Positions 42,853-51,688 of a DNA stretch of 64,000 nt are shown one piece after another. The stretch covers positions 42,862 through 106,861 of the forward strand of contig NZ_CANMJB010000007.1 in assembly GCF_947498175.1 (NCBI RefSeq), given 5' to 3'. Positions within the stretch are counted from its first letter, which is position 1; every line of letters starts with the position of its first letter. Made by a program: the position numbers and the translations under genes. The DNA comes from an uncultured Algimonas sp. GTDB lineage: Bacteria; Pseudomonadota; Alphaproteobacteria; Caulobacterales; Maricaulaceae. The notes beneath the pieces are model-generated. The model worked only from the letters and a program-made list of their open reading frames with translations. It ran no database searches and was not told where the DNA came from.

Positions 42853-45285
42853 TCAGCCGTCCAGCCGGGAGAAGTCGGCAATGCGATGGAAGGTCTCCAC
42901 CACGGCCGAAAGCAGCCCGAGCCGCCGCGCGCGCTCGTCCGGATCGTCGGAGTTGACCACGACCGCTTCGAAGAACTCATCGATCGGCTCGCGCAGATCG
43001 GCGAGCGCAGACAAGGCGGCTGGATAATCGGCGGCCTCGAGCGCGGCGTCGATGGCGGGACGGGTTTTCGTCAGAGCCTCTGCGAGCAAACGAGCCTCAT
43101 CGGCGCTATACTCCACTCCGCTCATCCCGAATTCGATTTGGGATCCAGCCCCGCTTTCGGCGGAGCCGTCAGCTGGATACCGACTTCCGTCGGGACGAGC
43201 GGAAGGTTTGGAGGTTTTCTTCTCCTCCGCCCGCAAGATGTTCGCCGCCCGCTTGTAGCCCTGCACAAGGTCTTCCCCGTCTTCCTCCAACAGGAACATG
43301 CCAAGCGCCTCCACCCTCCGCGAAATCGCCAGCAGATCGTCCCCACCCTGCGCAATCACCGCGTCAATCACGTCATGGCGGTGGCCTTGGCCGCGGAGGT
43401 AGACGTGGAGGCGATCTTTGAGGAAGGCCGATACATCTGCGTGAACATCAGCTTCGATTTTCATCGGCTCAGGATCAGACAGTCTGATTTCAGCTTCGAT
43501 ATCAGAGATCGATGATCGCCCAATATCGCCGTATAAGTTAAGGCGCCTTTCCCACTCATTAATGATGTTTACAGTGTTATCTGTAAGCGTTGCTTTAGGA
43601 AGGCTTTCCCTTGTAAATCTACGGATCGCGTTATCAGCATCCCGAAAAACTCTTCGTAGCGGTAACTTCAAACTAGAGAGATCAATTCCATAATTTATGC
43701 TGTTGGAAGCAATTAATCGGATCACTCCCAATGCCGCCCGCCTTAACGCATACGGATCCTTGCTTCCTGTCGGTTTCTCGTCGATCGCCCAGAACCCAAC
43801 TAGCGTGTCGATTTTGTCCGCCAGCGCCACGGCCACCGCGACCGGTTCGGTCGGGACGGCGTCGCTTGGGCCTTGTGGCTTGTAGTGATCCTCGATGGCG
43901 ACGGCGATTGCGTGGTGGTCGGCCTCCCCCCACTCCCGCTCACCCCGGCGGACGCCGGGGTCCAGGTCGCTGGCTTCCGCGTCGGCTGGATCCCGACTTT
44001 CGTCGGGATGAGCGGAAGGTAGAGAATCCGCCCGCCCCAGCGTCACGTCATGTTCGTATATCCATCGCCCCACCTTCCCCTGGAGCGAGGTCATCTCGAT
44101 CACGGTCTGGGTGACGAGGTCGCATTTGGCGAGGCGGGCGGCTTTTTCGGCGAGGATCGGATTGGCGCCGACGTGGGGTGCGATCTCCCTGGCAAGCGCG
44201 GCGACGCGTTCCGCCTTGTCGTGCATCGAACCGAGTTTCTTGTGGAAGACGAGGTCTTTCAGATCGTCATGATAGTCCTGCAGCTTCCGCTTCCGGTCTT
44301 CCTCCTGGAAGAAGCGCGCATCGGACAGGCGGGCGCTGATCACCTTGGCGTTGCCCGCCTTGATCGTTGCCCCATCATCCGGCGTTTCCAGATTGGCGAT
44401 GATGACGAAGTGCGGGGCGAGTTGGCCGCCCTCGTTCCTTACCGTGAACGTCTTCTGATGGCTTTTCAGCGTCAGGCGGATGACCTCGTCCGGCAATTCG
44501 AGAAAGTCCGGGTCCATGTCGCCGAGCAGCGCGACCGGCCATTCGACCAAGCCGGTGACTTCGTCCAGCAGCCCTTCGTCCTCGACCAGCTCCAGCCCAG
44601 CCTCGGAACAGACGGTGCACGCTTGATCCAATATCCGTTCCTGACGCGCCTTTCTCTCCGCCATGACGTGACCATCACCATCCAGTGCAGCCTTGTAATC
44701 CGCCAGCGTCGCCACCGCGAACGGCCCCGGCCCCATCTGGCGATGGCCGTGAACGAGATTGTCGGACGCGATTCCGCCGACTTCGATCCCGTCCAGACTG
44801 CGTCCGTCCAGCAGCACGGTCAGTCCGCGCAGTGGCCGCACCCAGCGGAAATCGCTCTCGCCCGACGTCATGCTTTTCGGCCAAGGAAAATCGTTCATGA
44901 CGGCTGGTATGGCGTCACGCAGAATGTCCGCCGTGTCGCGGCCTTCGGAGTGGATCATGGCGACGTAATAGTCGCCCTTCTTGTCGCTGCGCGTCTCCGC
45001 TTGGGCGATATCGTCCAGTCCCGCCCCGCGCATGAAGCCTTCGATGGCCCGGTCCGGCGCGCCGACGCGGGGTCCCTTGCGCTCTTCGGATACGTCCGGC
45101 GAGCGGGTCTCGACGTCGGTGATGTAGGTCAGGCGGCGCGGCCCGGTCAGGACATGGCTGTCATTGGGTGACAGTCCTGCATCCTTGAGTGCGGCATCCA
45201 TCAGGCGAACCAGCTCGCCCCCGGCCCTGACCTGCATGCGCGCGGGAATCTCTTCCGAGAAGATTTCGAACAGCAATTCGGCCAT
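42853..45285 (-). CDS. glyS: Glycine--tRNA ligase beta subunit, with two repeat-derived insertions
   Basis: The beta chain of the alpha2beta2 bacterial glycyl-tRNA synthetase. From ATG 45285 it has 810 residues, over 100 more than the usual 680-700. The N-terminal LFEIFSEEIPARM, the core HYKPQGPSDAVPT and the KPTGSKDPYALRRAALG motif are intact. Two in-frame segments derived from a palindromic repeat (about residues 420-454 and 694-724) explain part of the excess. The part coded at 43501-43740 is about 43% GC with A/T-ending codons, unlike the gene's flanks. The frame is open to 45831, but that extension overlaps other genes. The start shares one base with the lipoprotein stop (TAATG). Confidence 0.95.
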   Translation of the reverse strand: MAELLFEIFSEEIPARMQVRAGGELVRLMDAALKDAGLSPNDSHVLTGPRRLTYITDVETRSPDVSEERKGPRVGAPDRAIEGFMRGAGLDDIAQAETRSDKKGDYYVAMIHSEGRDTADILRDAIPAVMNDFPWPKSMTSGESDFRWVRPLRGLTVLLDGRSLDGIEVGGIASDNLVHGHRQMGPGPFAVATLADYKAALDGDGHVMAERKARQERILDQACTVCSEAGLELVEDEGLLDEVTGLVEWPVALLGDMDPDFLELPDEVIRLTLKSHQKTFTVRNEGGQLAPHFVIIANLETPDDGATIKAGNAKVISARLSDARFFQEEDRKRKLQDYHDDLKDLVFHKKLGSMHDKAERVAALAREIAPHVGANPILAEKAARLAKCDLVTQTVIEMTSLQGKVGRWIYEHDVTLGRADSLPSAHPDESRDPADAEASDLDPGVRRGEREWGEADHHAIAVAIEDHYKPQGPSDAVPTEPVAVAVALADKIDTLVGFWAIDEKPTGSKDPYALRRAALGVIRLIASNSINYGIDLSSLKLPLRRVFRDADNAIRRFTRESLPKATLTDNTVNIINEWERRLNLYGDIGRSSISDIEAEIRLSDPEPMKIEADVHADVSAFLKDRLHVYLRGQGHRHDVIDAVIAQGGDDLLAISRRVEALGMFLLEEDGEDLVQGYKRAANILRAEEKKTSKPSARPDGSRYPADGSAESGAGSQIEFGMSGVEYSADEARLLAEALTKTRPAIDAALEAADYPAALSALADLREPIDEFFEAVVVNSDDPDERARRLGLLSAVVETFHRIADFSRLDG
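43119..43201. repeat. REP-like element inside glyS, distal copy
   Basis: This is a palindromic element read through in frame. One hairpin at 43124-43144 pairs ATCCC.AAT with ATT.GGGAT around TCG, and another pairs CCGAC with GTCGG at 43180-43193. The ends CGCTCA and CGAGCG are near-inverse. Read on the glyS strand it codes PSARPDGSRYPAD, a clear relative of the PSAHPDESRDPAD of the other copy. It is more diverged than the proximal copy. Confidence 0.75.
43501..43740. other. Low-GC patch inside glyS
   Basis: By hand count 104 of 240 bases are G or C (about 43%), lowest at 43561-43620 (22 of 60). The flanks look like the rest of the GC-rich window. The encoded protein is still sensible glyS sequence, so the patch is not junk. 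A recombined piece from a lower-GC relative is one explanation. Confidence 0.7.
43937..44014. repeat. REP-like element inside glyS, proximal copy
   Basis: The 78-base element (26 codons) has inverted ends CGCTCA / TGAGCG and two perfect hairpins: CCCCGGCG-GA-CGCCGGGG (43943-43960) and ATCCCGAC-TTTC-GTCGGGAT (43990-44009). It is read in frame by glyS on the minus strand as a peptide containing HPDESRDP and LDPGVRRGE. These words are typical of alphaproteobacterial proteins that have absorbed such repeats. Confidence 0.85.
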
Positions 45286-45719
45286 TAGACGCCGCAATCG
45301 CCGATTATGGCCGCCGTGGCGAGGCTGTCCGATCCCTCGCGCAGAAGCGTCAGAGTGCCTTCGTAGCGCGTATGCTCCACGCCGGACGATAGCGGCGTCG
45401 CTTCGAGCCTGACGCGCCATTTCAGATAGTCCACGACATCGTAAGTGATATCCAGCGGCCCGCCGTCGAAGTCGGGTCTGGTCCGGGGCACCAGCTTCAG
45501 GAACTCCCCCTTGAACTGGACGTGCGCCATGTCGTTCTCGTCCGCCATCCGCGTGGCGAAGAGCGCGCCGTCTCCGTTCGCGTTTTCGCCGTCGAAAACG
45601 CAATGGGTCTGTCCGACACGGGTGACGTCGAAAGGTTCCAGCTCGCCGACGGTCGCATCGATCGGCGGCTGACAGGCTGTGAGGGCCGCCGCCAATAGAC
45701 CGAGTTTGAAAAGTCTCAT
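45285..45719 (-). CDS. Small lipoprotein between glyQ and glyS
   Basis: 144 residues from ATG 45719. The signal ends in lipobox LTAC (Cys16), and the mature part has three further cysteines (CVFDG, a terminal DCG) but no domain I recognise. The frame is open to 45920, but the signal peptide fixes the start. It overlaps the glyQ stop by four bases (ATGA) and shares one base with the glyS start (TAATG). It is thus wedged tightly inside a gene pair whose products form one enzyme. Its role is unknown. Confidence 0.8.
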   Translation of the reverse strand: MRLFKLGLLAAALTACQPPIDATVGELEPFDVTRVGQTHCVFDGENANGDGALFATRMADENDMAHVQFKGEFLKLVPRTRPDFDGGPLDITYDVVDYLKWRVRLEATPLSSGVEHTRYEGTLTLLREGSDSLATAAIIGDCGV

Positions 45720-46615
45720 GCCGCGCGCGCCTTTTCGCCTTTGACCCAGGCGGACGCACAGCCACGGGCCAGATCGCGCACGCGCTTGACGTATTCGGGG
45801 CGCTGCGTCGCCGAGACGACCCCGCGCGCATCCAACAGGTTGAACAGATGCGAGGCTTTCAACGCATGTTCGTAGGCGGGCAGCGGAAGCGGCTTTTCCA
45901 AAGCCAGCAAGGCTTTGCATTCGGCTTCCGCCATTCGGAACCGTTCGAGAATGTTGTCCGTGTCGGCATGCTCGAAATTATACTCGCTCTGCTCGACCTC
46001 GTTGCGGCGGAACACGTCGCCATAGCTCAAGCTTGTCGGCAGGCCGGGCGCGTTGAACGGCAGGTCGTACACATTGTCCACGCCGAACACATACATGGCC
46101 AGCCGTTCCAGCCCGTAGGTCAGCTCGCCGGAAACCAGGTCGACATCCATGCCGCCGACCTGCTGGAAATAGGTGTACTGGCTGACTTCCATGCCGTCGC
46201 ACCAGACTTCCCATCCCAGACCCCAAGCTCCAACGGTCGGGTTCTCCCAGTCATCCTCGACGAAGCGGATATCGTGAACCGTCCTGTCGATGCCGATGGC
46301 GTCCAAGCTGCCGAGATAGCGGTCCTGCAGATCGACCGGGTTGGGCTTCATCAGCACCTGGAACTGGTAGTAATGCTGCAGCCGGTTCGGGTTCTCCCCG
46401 TAACGTCCGTCGGCCGGGCGGCGCGACGGCTGCACGTAGGCGACGTTCCACGGCTTCGGCCCCAGCGAGCGCAGCACGGTCGCCGGGTGCAGGGTCCCGG
46501 CCCCGACTTCCGTGTCGAAAGGCTGCAGGATCGCGCAACCCTGGGCCGACCAGTAGGTCTGCAGGCGCAGGATCAGCTCCTGGAATGAAGCGGGTTTGGC
46601 GGGGCTGTCCGTCAT
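45716..46615 (-). CDS. glyQ: Glycine--tRNA ligase alpha subunit
   Basis: The catalytic class II subunit of glycyl-tRNA synthetase. 299 residues: [17 protein letters not shown] at the start, [16 protein letters not shown], the class II motif 2 region [30 protein letters not shown] (quoted here only by its ends [10 protein letters not shown] and YYQFQV), and the motif 3 region [11 protein letters not shown]. It is first of the glyQ-lipoprotein-glyS series, which ppdK follows. Confidence 0.97.
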   Translation of the reverse strand: MTDSPAKPASFQELILRLQTYWSAQGCAILQPFDTEVGAGTLHPATVLRSLGPKPWNVAYVQPSRRPADGRYGENPNRLQHYYQFQVLMKPNPVDLQDRYLGSLDAIGIDRTVHDIRFVEDDWENPTVGAWGLGWEVWCDGMEVSQYTYFQQVGGMDVDLVSGELTYGLERLAMYVFGVDNVYDLPFNAPGLPTSLSYGDVFRRNEVEQSEYNFEHADTDNILERFRMAEAECKALLALEKPLPLPAYEHALKASHLFNLLDARGVVSATQRPEYVKRVRDLARGCASAWVKGEKARAA

Positions 46616-46685
46616 GGCGGCGGCTTTACGCGCATGGGCCGAAAGTTCAAGCGCGCACGGGCGATCACCGATGCGCGATTGTCAG

Positions 46686-46904
46686 TCAGACCTTCAGTTC
46701 GTGGCCGATACCCGCATCGATCAAGGCTTCGCGCGCTTCCGCCGCATCCTCGCCCAGCACCATCAACCGTTTCGGAATCATGATTCCCGGCTCCAGCACG
46801 CTCATGTTTTCGTCCATCACGAAATGTTCGATCCCGGCATCCTTCAGGATCGCCTGGGCAAAGGCGATGGTGGCCGGATCGGTGGTGACGATGAGCGGGA
46901 TCAT
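46686..46904 (-). CDS. DUF2007 domain protein
   Basis: A 72-residue protein starting at the internal ATG; the longer frame opens with GTG at 46955. The text IPLIVTTDPATIAFAQAILKDAG, with a hydrophobic patch and FVMDENMSVLEPGIMIPKRLMV, matches small DUF2007 signal-transducer-like proteins that resemble the PII/ACT fold. No partner is clear. It lies 70 bases upstream of glyQ on the same strand and diverges from the polyprenyl synthase gene. Confidence 0.75.
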   Translation of the reverse strand: MIPLIVTTDPATIAFAQAILKDAGIEHFVMDENMSVLEPGIMIPKRLMVLGEDAAEAREALIDAGIGHELKV

Positions 46905-47021
46905 CAGGGCGTCCTTCCCCAAGCGGAGCGCGGATGCAAGCGGGGTGTCGCGCACGTCATTGTCACTTGTGTGCCGGGGTCCGCATCCTTAACTAACGAT
47001 ACGAAACGAAGGACCCCGACC

Positions 47022-48035
47022 TTGAACGCTCCGGTACAGATACAGCGCGACGACGCGCTCTCTCCGGTCCAGCACCTCTGGACGCTGTGCCGGGACGACA
47101 TGGCGGCCGTGGACGCGCTGATCGTGGAGCGGATGCATTCGCCCATCGGCATGATCCCGGACCTAGCGCAACATCTGGTCGGCGCGGGCGGCAAGCGTCT
47201 GCGCCCGTTGCTGACGGTCGCGACGGCGCGTCTCTGCGACTATTCGGGGGATGCGCATCACAAGCTGGCGGCGGCGGTCGAGTTCATCCACTCCGCCACA
47301 TTGCTGCACGACGACGTCGTGGACGAATCGGACCTCCGGCGCGGCAGGAAGCCCGCCAATCTGATCTGGGGCAACAGTGCGTCGATCCTGGTCGGCGATT
47401 TCCTCTTCGCCCGCGCTTTCAACCTGATGGTCGAAGCAGGCTCCATGGAAGCGCTCGGCATCTTGTCCAACGCGTCTTCCGTCATCGCCGAAGGTGAAGT
47501 TCATCAGCTGGCCGCGCTGCGCAACATCGACATGACGGAAGACGACTACATGACCGTCATCGAGGCCAAGACGGCGGCCTTGTTCGCGGCGGCCACGGAA
47601 GTCGCACCGGTCATCACCGGGCTGGACGCGGCGAAGCGGACGGCCTTGCGCGATTACGGCATGAAGCTTGGCCTGGCCTTCCAGCTGGTTGACGACGCAC
47701 TCGATTATGGCGGGCAGCAGAGCGCGCTGGGCAAGTCGGTCGGCGACGATTTCCGCGAAGGCAAGATGACCCTGCCCGTCATCCGCGCTTTGGCCAAGGC
47801 CGATGCCTCCGAGACCGAATTCTGGCGCAAGGTCATCGTCGCGCGCGAGCAGGACGATCTGGACCTGCAGCGTGCCGTGTCGATCCTGCGCCGCACCGGC
47901 GCGTTGGATGAGACGCTGCAGATGGCGCGACGCTTCTCGGTCGAGGCGATCGAGACGCTGGACCCGTTCGAGCGCTCGCCCCTTCGCGACTGCCTTCAGG
48001 ACCTGGCCGCCTACGTGGTGTCGCGCGCGTCCTAG
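47022..48035 (+). CDS. ispB: Polyprenyl (octaprenyl-type) diphosphate synthase
   Basis: Makes the long isoprenoid tail of ubiquinone. The suggested start is TTG 47022 behind AAGGA (47009-47013, eight-base spacing), giving 337 residues. The frame is open from 46596 and ATG 47100 is another choice, but the latter would cut the family's first helix. Motifs: GGKRLRPLLTV, the first Asp-rich LLHDDVVDESDLRRG, and the second FQLVDDALDYGG. The stop shares the four bases CTAG with the stop of the convergent WecA-like gene. Confidence 0.9.
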   Translation: MNAPVQIQRDDALSPVQHLWTLCRDDMAAVDALIVERMHSPIGMIPDLAQHLVGAGGKRLRPLLTVATARLCDYSGDAHHKLAAAVEFIHSATLLHDDVVDESDLRRGRKPANLIWGNSASILVGDFLFARAFNLMVEAGSMEALGILSNASSVIAEGEVHQLAALRNIDMTEDDYMTVIEAKTAALFAAATEVAPVITGLDAAKRTALRDYGMKLGLAFQLVDDALDYGGQQSALGKSVGDDFREGKMTLPVIRALAKADASETEFWRKVIVAREQDDLDLQRAVSILRRTGALDETLQMARRFSVEAIETLDPFERSPLRDCLQDLAAYVVSRAS

Positions 48036-49087
48036 TTCGGCAGTGTCGCCGCCCGCGCCAGATAAGCGGCCACGAAAAGCCCCGCGACCAGCCCCAGCCC
48101 TGACATCGAGCCGAGTGTGCCACGCATATGCGCCTGATGCACCAGAGCCACCATCAGCAGGGACAACAGGGCATAGATGATGCTGACCCCGATGTGTCCG
48201 CCGCGCTTTCGCGCCCAGCGCTGGTAGAGATGGCTGCGATGCGGCGCCAGGAAGCCGATCCGTTTGAAAGGTTTGCGCAATAAAGTGATGAGCACATCGG
48301 CCAGAAGCGGCATGATCAGCAGCGGTCCGGCATAGAGCAACCGCAGTTCCGGCTGTTCGTGGACCAGGAACAGGACCGACCCGGCATACAGGAACGCCGC
48401 GCCAAGCGCTCCGCAATCGCCTGCGAAAACGGCCGCGCGCGGCCTGAAATTATAGGGCAGGAAACCGAACAGGGCGCCCGCCAGCGATCCGGTCATCAAT
48501 GCCGTGACGGGCGCGCCGACACTGAGCGCCAGCGCGCACAGTCCGGCGCTGGCGATGCCAAGCGAGCTCGCGAAAAGCCCGTTGATCCCATCCACGAAGT
48601 TGACGGCATTGGTCACGGTGAACAGCCACAGGATCGTTCCCCCTAGCCCGGACCACCAGAGCAGATAGAGATGGTCGGTCCGGAACGGCAGCATCGTGAC
48701 CGATCCGATCGTGCCGACACCCAGCGCCGAAAGCGCCAGGATCAGACCGAACTTGAACCGCGCCCGCAATATGTAGCGGTCGTCCACCAGGCCGAGAAAG
48801 GACACGGCAAACGTCACGGAGAGGAATGAAGCGAGCTTCTCCGCCGTGCCGGGCTGGGCGAAAATGCGGTCCTGATGAAAGACGGCGGCGATCAGGATGG
48901 CCGACCCGACCCCCGCCATGATGCCGAGCCCGCCTGCCGTCGGGGTCATGCGCGAATGGCTGGACCGATGATCGGGTATGTCGCCCAGCCCGCCCAGACG
49001 CGCAAACCCGGTCACGGCCAGCGAGACGAATAGCGCCATGCCGGCGACCTGCAATCCGATCAGCATGTCCATCGACATCATCGGCAT
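48032..49087 (-). CDS. Undecaprenyl-phosphate sugar-1-phosphate transferase (WecA/MraY family)
   Basis: An inner-membrane enzyme with about ten helices (351 residues) that moves a GlcNAc-1-phosphate-type sugar to undecaprenyl phosphate, the first step of O-antigen, enterobacterial-common-antigen-like or capsule glycans. Seen: DHRSSHSRMTPTAGGLGI, the catalytic NAVNFVDGINGLFA, and the C-terminal LAPHRSHLYQR His motif. The last motif favours WecA over MraY. It overlaps ispE by ten bases. The sugar and glycan are not known. Confidence 0.87.
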   Translation of the reverse strand: MPMMSMDMLIGLQVAGMALFVSLAVTGFARLGGLGDIPDHRSSHSRMTPTAGGLGIMAGVGSAILIAAVFHQDRIFAQPGTAEKLASFLSVTFAVSFLGLVDDRYILRARFKFGLILALSALGVGTIGSVTMLPFRTDHLYLLWWSGLGGTILWLFTVTNAVNFVDGINGLFASSLGIASAGLCALALSVGAPVTALMTGSLAGALFGFLPYNFRPRAAVFAGDCGALGAAFLYAGSVLFLVHEQPELRLLYAGPLLIMPLLADVLITLLRKPFKRIGFLAPHRSHLYQRWARKRGGHIGVSIIYALLSLLMVALVHQAHMRGTLGSMSGLGLVAGLFVAAYLARAATLPN

Positions 49088-49896
49088 CGATCGTCATCCC
49101 CCAGCCAGGTCGGTGCGACCCACCATCCAGTCCGTGCGAGCATGGCTGCCGCCGCATCTGCTGACGGCTTGTCGTCGAACAGCCCGAAACAGGTCGCCCC
49201 AGACCCGCTCATCCGGGCGAGACGGCAACCTGGTCGGGACTGCAAGGCTGCAATGACCTCGCCGATGACCGGCGCGACGGCGCAGGCCGTTTCCTGCAGA
49301 TCGTTGCGCCCAGCTCGCGCCCTGTCGAGCAACGTCCCCGCTCGGACAGTCCGCTCCGGCACTTCGGCCGGACCCGTGGCATCATAATTGGCGAAGATGC
49401 GGCTTGTCGGGACCGGGACGCCCGGATTGACCAGCACGGCTGCGACACGCTCCAGTCCCGGCAATGGCGTGATCCGCTCCCCGATGCCTTCCATCATGGC
49501 CGTGCGCGACAGGCGGCAGACCGGGACGTCCGCGCCGAGCGAAGTCGCGTCGACTTCCCCGTCGGGATCGAAGCGCCGCAGGATCGCCGCCGCGTTGGCC
49601 GACCCTCCGCCAATGCCCGCCGCGACCGGCAAGGTCTTCGTCAGGACCAGCGCGTGGGGCGGCGCATCGCACATCCGCATGGCTTTGAGGATAAGATTGT
49701 CCGGGCCGACCGACAGCTCCTGCGAAAAGGGTCCGTCGATCGTCAGCGACGTCTCGGTCGCCGGTTGCGCTGCGATATGGTCGCCCACATCGGCGAATAC
49801 GACCAAGCTGTCGACCGGATGATAGCCGCGCCAACGGCCTTTGCGGATCGGCGCGCCGACATGCAGCGTCAGATTGACCTTGGCCCCGCAGAACAT
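49078..49896 (-). CDS. ispE: 4-diphosphocytidyl-2-C-methyl-D-erythritol kinase
   Basis: The GHMP kinase of the MEP pathway to isoprenoids. 272 residues: AKVNLTLHVG near the start and LPVAAGIGGGSANAAAILRRF as the GHMP ATP-binding loop, with a C-terminal MSGSGATCFGLF. It sits between the TPR lipoprotein and WecA-like genes on the same strand, close to the polyprenyl synthase that uses pathway products. Confidence 0.93.
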   Translation of the reverse strand: MFCGAKVNLTLHVGAPIRKGRWRGYHPVDSLVVFADVGDHIAAQPATETSLTIDGPFSQELSVGPDNLILKAMRMCDAPPHALVLTKTLPVAAGIGGGSANAAAILRRFDPDGEVDATSLGADVPVCRLSRTAMMEGIGERITPLPGLERVAAVLVNPGVPVPTSRIFANYDATGPAEVPERTVRAGTLLDRARAGRNDLQETACAVAPVIGEVIAALQSRPGCRLARMSGSGATCFGLFDDKPSADAAAAMLARTGWWVAPTWLGDDDRCR

Positions 49897-49905
49897 GAGC
49901 GGCGT

Positions 49906-51612
49906 TCAGGACGCGGGAACGGCGTTGGGTCCGGCGTCCAGCTTGGCCTGAATGGCGGCGATCTCCTCTTCCGTGGGATCGTATTCCAGCGCCCGCCGCC
50001 ATTGATAGGTCGCTTCGCGCTTGCGCCCCAGACGCCAATAGACGTCGCCCAGATGGTCGATGATCGTTGCCGAATAGGGTGTCAGCACGACCGCGCGCTC
50101 CAGATGGGTCCTGGCATCGTCATACTGGCCCAGCTTGTAGTGCGCCCAGCCGAGGCTATCGACAATGGCGCCTGAATCGGGTTGCAGCGTGACGGCTTTT
50201 TCGATCATCTCGAAGGCGCGCGTCAGATTCTCGCCCCGGTCCACCCATGTATAACCCAGATAGTTCAGCGTATCGGCGTCGTCCGGATTGTAAGACAGGA
50301 CGCGCAGGAAATCGGCTTCCGCGTCTGGCCAGCGTCCCAGCCGCTCGTATATGATGCCGCGCAGGCGCAGCGGCTCGGGATTCTCAGCCAGCTCTTCCGC
50401 CGACAACGTATCGACCAGCTGGGTGTAGAAGGGCAACGCCTCGGCCCATTTCTCCCGGAAAAAACGCGCGCGGCCTAGGGCTTCGCGCGTGTAGTAGGAC
50501 GGGTGTGTCTCCGCCAGACCGGCCAGCATGCCGAGCGCATCTTCGTCTCGGTCCTGATCGAACAGCTGGTTGGCCAGACCCATGCGCGCATTGACGTAGT
50601 ATGCACTCTGACGCTCGACCGTTTCGTATAGCGCAATGATCTCGGCGCGCGTCACGGCGTCCATGTCCGGATGGGTTTCTTCCAACAGGCCCGCCAGCCA
50701 GATTGCGGAACGGTCGAAGTCCGGGTCGATCCACCGCGCGAAACGCAGCATGGTTTCCGCCCCGTCCAGCGACTGGTTGCGCACGAAGAAGGCGAAGGAC
50801 GGATCGGTCAGGGCGCGCGCGGCCTCTGCGCGCTCGGACAGGCGCGGTAAACGGCGACCATCGCGGATGCGTGCCAGATAGTCTCCGGCGGGTCCGATCT
50901 CGGCTGCGGCGTTCGCTTCGATCATGGCATCCAGCCGTTCGGTGGCGGCCGCCTCCATGCCGTTCGCCGCCTCGAACCGCGCTCGCGCCAGACCGTATTC
51001 CAGCGGCGCGACGCCGCTATCGCCGACTTGGTCGAACGCAGCGACCGCCGCCGCGACGTTCCCCAGCCGGGCTTCCAGCTTGGCCAATTGCAGCATGCCG
51101 AGCGCATCGAAATAGCTCGTATCGCTCAGATCGGAGAAGGTCTGCCGCGCCGCTTCGTACTGGCCTTCATCGACCTGGGTCCAGCCGAGCAATAGCTTCA
51201 GCACAAGCCCCATGGTGAAATCGGACGTCGGCTCCGTCGCATATTTGCGCACGCGCGCGGGCCGGCCCTTGGCAAAGGCATCGACGGCCAGCACGGCGCG
51301 CGCCATGCTTTCCGTCCGGTCCTTGCCGTAAAGCTGTTCCGCCGTATCGACCGCCAGTTTACGGTCGTCGGAAAACAGCGCGGAGTAGAGCGCCAGACGC
51401 CCCAGACGCGCATCGTCGGGCGCGAGCGAATAGGCATCCTGGAAATAGCGCGACTGCGCGCGCGGGTCGTTGAGATAGCGCGCATAGCTGCCCGACAGGT
51501 AATCGCCCAGCATGCGCGCACGCGGGTCGTCAGCGGCCGGGCCCGCTGCCAGGGTTGCGCAGGCGGGCAGCACACCGATCAAGGCGGTCAGGCAGAAGGC
51601 GCGGAACATCAT
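49906..51612 (-). CDS. TPR-repeat lipoprotein
   Basis: 568 residues from ATG 51612 (AGGA eight bases before; the frame is open to 51900 but that part is not protein-like). The signal ends with lipobox LPAC (Cys18). The rest is a solenoid of helical repeats; the clearest TPRs are near the C-terminus (EPLRLRGIIYERLGRWPDAEADF, AGLAETHPSYYTREALG, AIVDSLGWAHYKLGQYDDARTHLE). This matches the tetratricopeptide lipoproteins next to ispE in many alphaproteobacteria. A scaffold role in the outer membrane or periplasm is inferred. Confidence 0.85.
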   Translation of the reverse strand: MMFRAFCLTALIGVLPACATLAAGPAADDPRARMLGDYLSGSYARYLNDPRAQSRYFQDAYSLAPDDARLGRLALYSALFSDDRKLAVDTAEQLYGKDRTESMARAVLAVDAFAKGRPARVRKYATEPTSDFTMGLVLKLLLGWTQVDEGQYEAARQTFSDLSDTSYFDALGMLQLAKLEARLGNVAAAVAAFDQVGDSGVAPLEYGLARARFEAANGMEAAATERLDAMIEANAAAEIGPAGDYLARIRDGRRLPRLSERAEAARALTDPSFAFFVRNQSLDGAETMLRFARWIDPDFDRSAIWLAGLLEETHPDMDAVTRAEIIALYETVERQSAYYVNARMGLANQLFDQDRDEDALGMLAGLAETHPSYYTREALGRARFFREKWAEALPFYTQLVDTLSAEELAENPEPLRLRGIIYERLGRWPDAEADFLRVLSYNPDDADTLNYLGYTWVDRGENLTRAFEMIEKAVTLQPDSGAIVDSLGWAHYKLGQYDDARTHLERAVVLTPYSATIIDHLGDVYWRLGRKREATYQWRRALEYDPTEEEIAAIQAKLDAGPNAVPAS

Positions 51613-51688
51613 GACATATGTCCTAGCAGGGTCGGCCGCCATGCGACAGGTGCGGGTCATTACGGTTTCCAAGGGCCGGAGGCGTGGA

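Noticed and set aside
45286..45831. Upstream extension of the glyS frame
   Set aside because: It overlaps the lipoprotein and glyQ genes on the same strand in other frames; the MAELLFEIF start is the family one.
46596..47021. Upstream extension of the polyprenyl synthase frame
   Set aside because: It overlaps the DUF2007 gene on the other strand and does not resemble the family N-terminus.
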